Origin: PWXP01 sp040772845 | Lineage (GTDB): Bacteria > Planctomycetota > Planctomycetia > Pirellulales > Thermoguttaceae | Length of the DNA stretch: 64,000 nt | Reading direction: 5' to 3' | NCBI GenBank assembly: GCA_040772845.1 | Contig: JAXGXG010000001.1 | Location: forward strand, 3,534,001-3,598,000 | Part shown: piece by piece, positions 60,834 to 64,000 of the stretch | Numbering within the stretch: position 1 is the first letter of the stretch | Layout of the letters: every line of letters starts with the position of its first letter | Made by a program: the position numbers and the translations under genes | Notes under the pieces: model-generated | The model's input: only the letters and a program-made list of their open reading frames with translations | Databases searched by the model: none | What the model was told of the DNA's origin: nothing

Positions 60834-62180
60834 AAACGAACAGCCGTGGAATTGTCGCACGCCCTTGGCCCTGTTCGACTGTTCGACAACCGCTGGCCGA
60901 TTACTTTAAACCGTTGCTGTCATTGGCTTTGCGCTCGATTTCCGCGTGTGGCAAAACTCGGCGTCCGAGGCCGGAAAACGGGTTGTAACCTGTTGTGTGG
61001 CAAGGAGTTGGGTATTGTCGAACAGTGTTTTTCAGGCGGTGTTCGCAAATAGGTGAGCGAAAACGCCCACTGTTTCGCTAACCTGTTATTTCAAAAGGAC
61101 TTACAGCAGAAAGGCCCGGCTTACGGAGGCCCATTGGGCGCAGTCCTCCCACCGCTGGACGCAGAACCATTTTCTGCGACGGGTGGTCTTATGCGACCCG
61201 AGGGTGCCTGCATCTCCGACGCTGGTCTTAGGCTGCCAAAAACTGCCCGAGGAATTACGTTGCCAATCGGTCCTATTCCGCCGGCTTTATGCGACGCAGT
61301 AGCAGACCGTACGGGGCCGATCCTGTGCCACTAATGGGCAAGGACCCCTCACTCCGTACGGCGGAACCCTCGCGTTGGGGCCGCCGCTGAGAAGGACGTC
61401 CAGATAGGAACGCCCTCCGCACGCTGTTCCACACACGCCGCCTCACCTGCGTGCGGTTTTGCGGGCGAAAGTATCAGTCTCGCCAATCGCATACGCGCGT
61501 CAGGTGGCCGGGCTTACGACGCCGGTATACCACCCCTATTCAGGTCTTCTGTTCGGCCTTACGCTGGGCTGTCAAAAAGTTGGGGTTGCGGCGATTTGGG
61601 GTTGCGCAAGGTTTGTTCGTGTTTCGCCAGTCCGATAGGTCTTCTAGCCGCGTGAGCGCGTGCCGGGTTGGATGCTGGTCTTCGCCCCGAAGGGGCCGAA
61701 AGGCTGTAGCCACGGGTGAAGCGGCGTGGCGGCGGTGTCGCCGCCATCGACGCGGAACCCGTGGAATGATGGTGAAAACTCCCGATAGCCCCGGCAGGGG
61801 CGGCAGACGCGATGCATTGCTGCCGCCCCTGCCGGGGCTTTGGGCACGGGGCTTGGCCACCACGGGTTGCACTTGGCCCGACTGTCGTCGGACCGCGTTC
61901 CACCCGTGGCTACAACCTGCTGCCCCTCCGGGGCAAAAAAGGAACAAAACCGCACTATCCAAAAACCGTGTCAACCCCAACTTTTTGACAGCCCAGCCTT
62001 ACGCTGCCCACAGGCCCCTGTCTATAGTGGCGTCAGAGTATGCCGTCACCTTACCATACTTCGTGGCCGATGTAAATACCACGAGGGAGGTGTCAGGTGA
62101 CAGGTGTCAGAGGGGAAGTTGCCAGTTGCTAGTTGTTAGTTGCTAGTGACGCGCTGGCGCGGAGGGGGAGTCGGAGATCG
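60834..62180. repeat. 0.9-kb dispersed repeat, copy B (interrupted)
   Basis: Near-identical to 20492-21395 in the same orientation, but split at 61565-61995 by an inserted element. Small differences include CCACTAATGG versus CCATTGCTGC near 61331. Confidence 0.85.
61565..61995. mobile_element. 431-bp MITE-like insertion with 24-bp TIRs and 9-bp TSD
   Basis: Ends are perfect 24-bp inverted repeats beginning TGGGCTGTCAAAAAGTTGGG. GCCTTACGC flanks the element on both sides (61556-61564 and 61996-62004) and occurs once in the uninterrupted copy A (21213-21221), proving insertion with a 9-bp target duplication. The interior has further hairpins (GGCAGGGGCGGCAG / CTGCCGCCCCTGCC) and no transposase, so it is non-autonomous. 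Confidence 0.92.
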
Positions 62181-62240
62181 GAGTTGGGAGATGGGAGATC
62201 GGGAGATCGGAGATGGGAGATCGGGACGCGCTGACGCGGC
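62145..62240. repeat. heptamer repeat tract
   Basis: GACGCGCTGGCGCGGAGGGG followed by GGAGATC/GGAGTTG/GGAGATG units, matching 21345-21560. Confidence 0.65.
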
Positions 62241-62274
62241 GGGTCAAGTTTTACACAACCGCGAAACGGTTGCA

Positions 62275-62477
62275 CAACAAAGCCCAGGGTCGCTTTAGCG
62301 CACCCTAGGTGCACGGTGCGTATCACGCATTTCCGACCGCGAAGCGGTTGCACAACATGGCGGCATTCCATTGTGTGCAACGGTATCGCGCACATTCGTT
62401 GTAAAACCTCGTTGAGGTTTTTTTGTCGGCATCTGTCCCGGCCGCAGGGTGCGCTAAAGCGACCCTGGGCTTTGTTG
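62275..62477. mobile_element. 203-bp element with perfect 32-bp inverted repeats
   Basis: Arms 62275-62306 and 62446-62477 are exact complements, beginning CAACAAAGCCCAGGGTCGCT. The interior repeats ACCGCGAAGCGGTTGCACAA, also found just outside the left arm at 62258-62277 with one change. No target duplication is evident and no ORF is present. Confidence 0.75.
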
Positions 62478-63097
62478 GTTAGCGCCGTTTTCGTTCCTTA
62501 CCACACCGCCGTTGCCTTTGTTCTCTGCTGCCCAACGTCAGGCTTGGCTGCCGGGCCGAACGTCGGGCGTTCCGATTACGAGTACGAGCACCGCTATCGC
62601 TGAGCACGAGTACGAGCACGAGTTCAGGGTTCGTGCTCGTGCTCGTAATCGAAGAAGTGCTACAGAGACAGTCTGCGGTTCGATGTTGGCACAGAGAGTC
62701 AGGGCCAGCCCTTCGGGCTTCTGTTTTGCGTTGTTCTCGTAACCCAGGGTTGCGCCTCGCTCGTTCCTCGCATCGGCTCTACCCTGGGCTTGCTTGGGGA
62801 CGTCCCTTCGGGACTGACTCGCGGATTATGGCCGCATCCGTGCGTCCCGCACTCCATAAGGCGAGAACACGTGGGTGAAGCTGAATGCCGCAGGATGCCA
62901 TCCAAAATCTCCCCGTGGGAACGGGAGGTCCGGGAACTTCTGCGTTCCCTGGGGCGTCATAAGCTGGTAACGGGCCCCGGTGGTGGGTATGGTGGGAGTG
63001 CGCCCAGCCGCCTGAGAGAATTAAGTCGGCTCGGGCTGCCCAAAATCAGGGCGGTCGGTGGTGCGACGAGAGATACTTTTCGAGGAGGTAGACGGTC
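62478..63097. other. intergenic repeat mosaic upstream of VIT gene
   Basis: Holds the GAGTACGAGCAC inverted repeat (62572-62655), ACCCAGGGTTGCGCC / CTACCCTGGGCT arms (62742-62790) and a partial CACTCCATAAGGCG module (62850). I see no gene. Confidence 0.45.
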
Positions 63098-64000
63098 ATG
63101 ATGCGTTCGATATACGGAAGGTGTTCGGCGGTATTGGGTGCGGTCGCGTGCGCGGTGCTCCTGGCGGCGATTGGTGGTGGCGGCGAACCGAATGCCGCCG
63201 ACGTCGAAGCGACGTTTGTCGCCGGGGCGAAGCTGGCTGACGACGGCCGGATCGGGAAGGTGACCGATCTGCAGGGAATCGTGGCGGTCAGGCCTGTTGG
63301 GGCCGAACGGTTCACGCCGGTCTGCCAGCCCATTGTGTTGAAGCCGGGCGACTGGCTGCGGACCGAGGTGCGGGGGGCCAACGCCGTCGCCACGCGCATG
63401 ACGGGCGATGCGCGTCTTACGCTCGGCCCCGGCACGCTGATCGAACTGGCCGACGCGCGGACGTTCCGCCTGGCCGCCGGCGAGTTGCAGGTGGCGGCCA
63501 AGGGCAAGAGGCCGGTTACGCTCACCGGGCCCGATAAGACGCCGGTCGAGATCAACGGGACGGCCGTCTATCGCGTGCAGGCAGGCAAGCTCGTCCGTGT
63601 CGAGCGAAAGCCGCGGTGGCTCGAAGGTTTCGAAGGCACGGTAACCGACGAGTCGATCGGGTCGCTTGTCGTGAATGTCGAGGGCCGCAACGTGCCGCTC
63701 ACGGTCGGCTATCATAAGGTCTCGGTCGACATTCGCGATCAGATCGCACGTACGACCATCGAAGAGTCGTTCATCAACCGCACCAACGGCCGGCTGGAAG
63801 GCGTGTTCTATTTCCCCCTGCCGCAAGATGCCTCAATCTCCGGGTTCGGCATGTGGATCGGCAACGAACTGGTCGAGGCCGACGTGGTCGAGAAACAGCG
63901 GGCCCGTGAAATCTACGAGACCATCTTGCGTGAACGCCGCGACCCCGGCCTGCTGGAATGGGCAGGCGGTAACCTGTTCAAGGCCCGCGTCTTCCCCATC
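63098..64000 (+). CDS. FecR-like and VIT domain protein (partial, runs off right edge)
   Basis: 301 codons are visible. GGAGG lies nine bases before the ATG ATG start. A signal sequence (SAVLGAVACAVLLAAIGGGG) leads to a FecR-like segment (LKPGDWLRTEVRGANAVATR; LTLGPGTLIELADARTFRLA) and then a VIT domain (TTIEESFINRTNGRLEGVFY; KQRAREIYETILRERRDPGL). In family members a von Willebrand A domain follows; that part lies outside the window. VIT/VWA proteins of planctomycetes are exported and of unknown function. A minus-strand frame covering the same bases is a shadow. Confidence 0.85.
   Translation, partial: MMRSIYGRCSAVLGAVACAVLLAAIGGGGEPNAADVEATFVAGAKLADDGRIGKVTDLQGIVAVRPVGAERFTPVCQPIVLKPGDWLRTEVRGANAVATRMTGDARLTLGPGTLIELADARTFRLAAGELQVAAKGKRPVTLTGPDKTPVEINGTAVYRVQAGKLVRVERKPRWLEGFEGTVTDESIGSLVVNVEGRNVPLTVGYHKVSVDIRDQIARTTIEESFINRTNGRLEGVFYFPLPQDASISGFGMWIGNELVEADVVEKQRAREIYETILRERRDPGLLEWAGGNLFKARVFPI

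Noticed and set aside
62957..63826. 289-codon minus-strand frame at the right end
   Set aside because: It is the antisense shadow of the FecR/VIT gene, which has a GGAGG RBS, a signal peptide and domain motifs.

Overview
This window looks like a piece of a Planctomycetota chromosome; the order cannot be fixed from sequence alone. The evidence is many signal-peptide carbohydrate-active enzymes, a Tat-exported Gfo/Idh/MocA oxidoreductase, a PD40/multihaem HzsA-like protein, a FecR+VIT protein, a GldG-type ABC permease with a DUF4340 partner, a type-1 UDPGP enzyme, frequent GTG/TTG starts, a RAYT transposase and many short dispersed repeats. GC content is moderately high.

Layout. (1) 1-3.2 kb: minus-strand genes with one convincing and one weaker attC-like imperfect palindrome, suggesting an integron cassette remnant. 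(2) 3.6-8.9 kb: secreted polysaccharide enzymes (clan GH-A hydrolase, parallel beta-helix protein, SGNH esterase). (3) 9.1-15.9 kb: a complete STM4011-STM4015-type cluster, with two radical SAM enzymes, a sulfatase-like hydrolase, an ATP-grasp protein and an LRR protein. It is split into divergent arms, with a two-gene cassette (a 98-aa protein and a YopM-like LRR protein with a DUF6745-like tail) inside it. The chemistry of this cluster is, to my knowledge, unknown, and it is the best candidate here for an undescribed system. (4) 16-19.8 kb: NUDIX hydrolase, Fe-S metallochaperone, Cdd1-like HhH protein, CPBP protease, HisS and a Cys-cluster protein. (5) 19.8-31 kb: a repeat-rich accessory zone with REP palindromes, a RAYT gene between inverted repeats, a giant sensor kinase carrying a fresh tandem PAS duplication, hairpin mini-elements and several gene remnants (RHS, MocA C-terminus, PIN/VapC). 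(6) 31.8-37.4 kb: the replication core dnaA - putative oriC - dnaN - dciA-like DUF721 - gyrB. (7) 37.6-46 kb: secreted hydrolases, isoaspartyl methyltransferase, PhnP-like MBL enzyme, and the sugar-nucleotide enzymes UDPGP and mannose-1-phosphate guanylyltransferase. (8) 46-51.7 kb: a minus-strand GldA/GldFG/DUF4340 ABC operon. (9) 52-60.7 kb: an outer-membrane barrel, an HzsA-like multihaem protein, a GH2 enzyme and a ketosynthase-like protein with a degenerate active site. (10) 60.8-63 kb: a second copy of a 0.9-kb dispersed repeat, interrupted by a 431-bp element with a clean 9-bp target duplication, plus a 203-bp element with 32-bp inverted repeats. The window ends inside a FecR/VIT protein.

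Functional themes are (a) degradation of complex polysaccharides in the envelope or outside the cell, (b) chromosome replication initiation, (c) nucleotide-sugar supply, and (d) one uncharacterised radical-SAM modification cluster. Where the longest frame began with unsupported residues, starts were moved to a codon with a Shine-Dalgarno match or to the conserved family start. All product names come from reading motifs, not from a database search.
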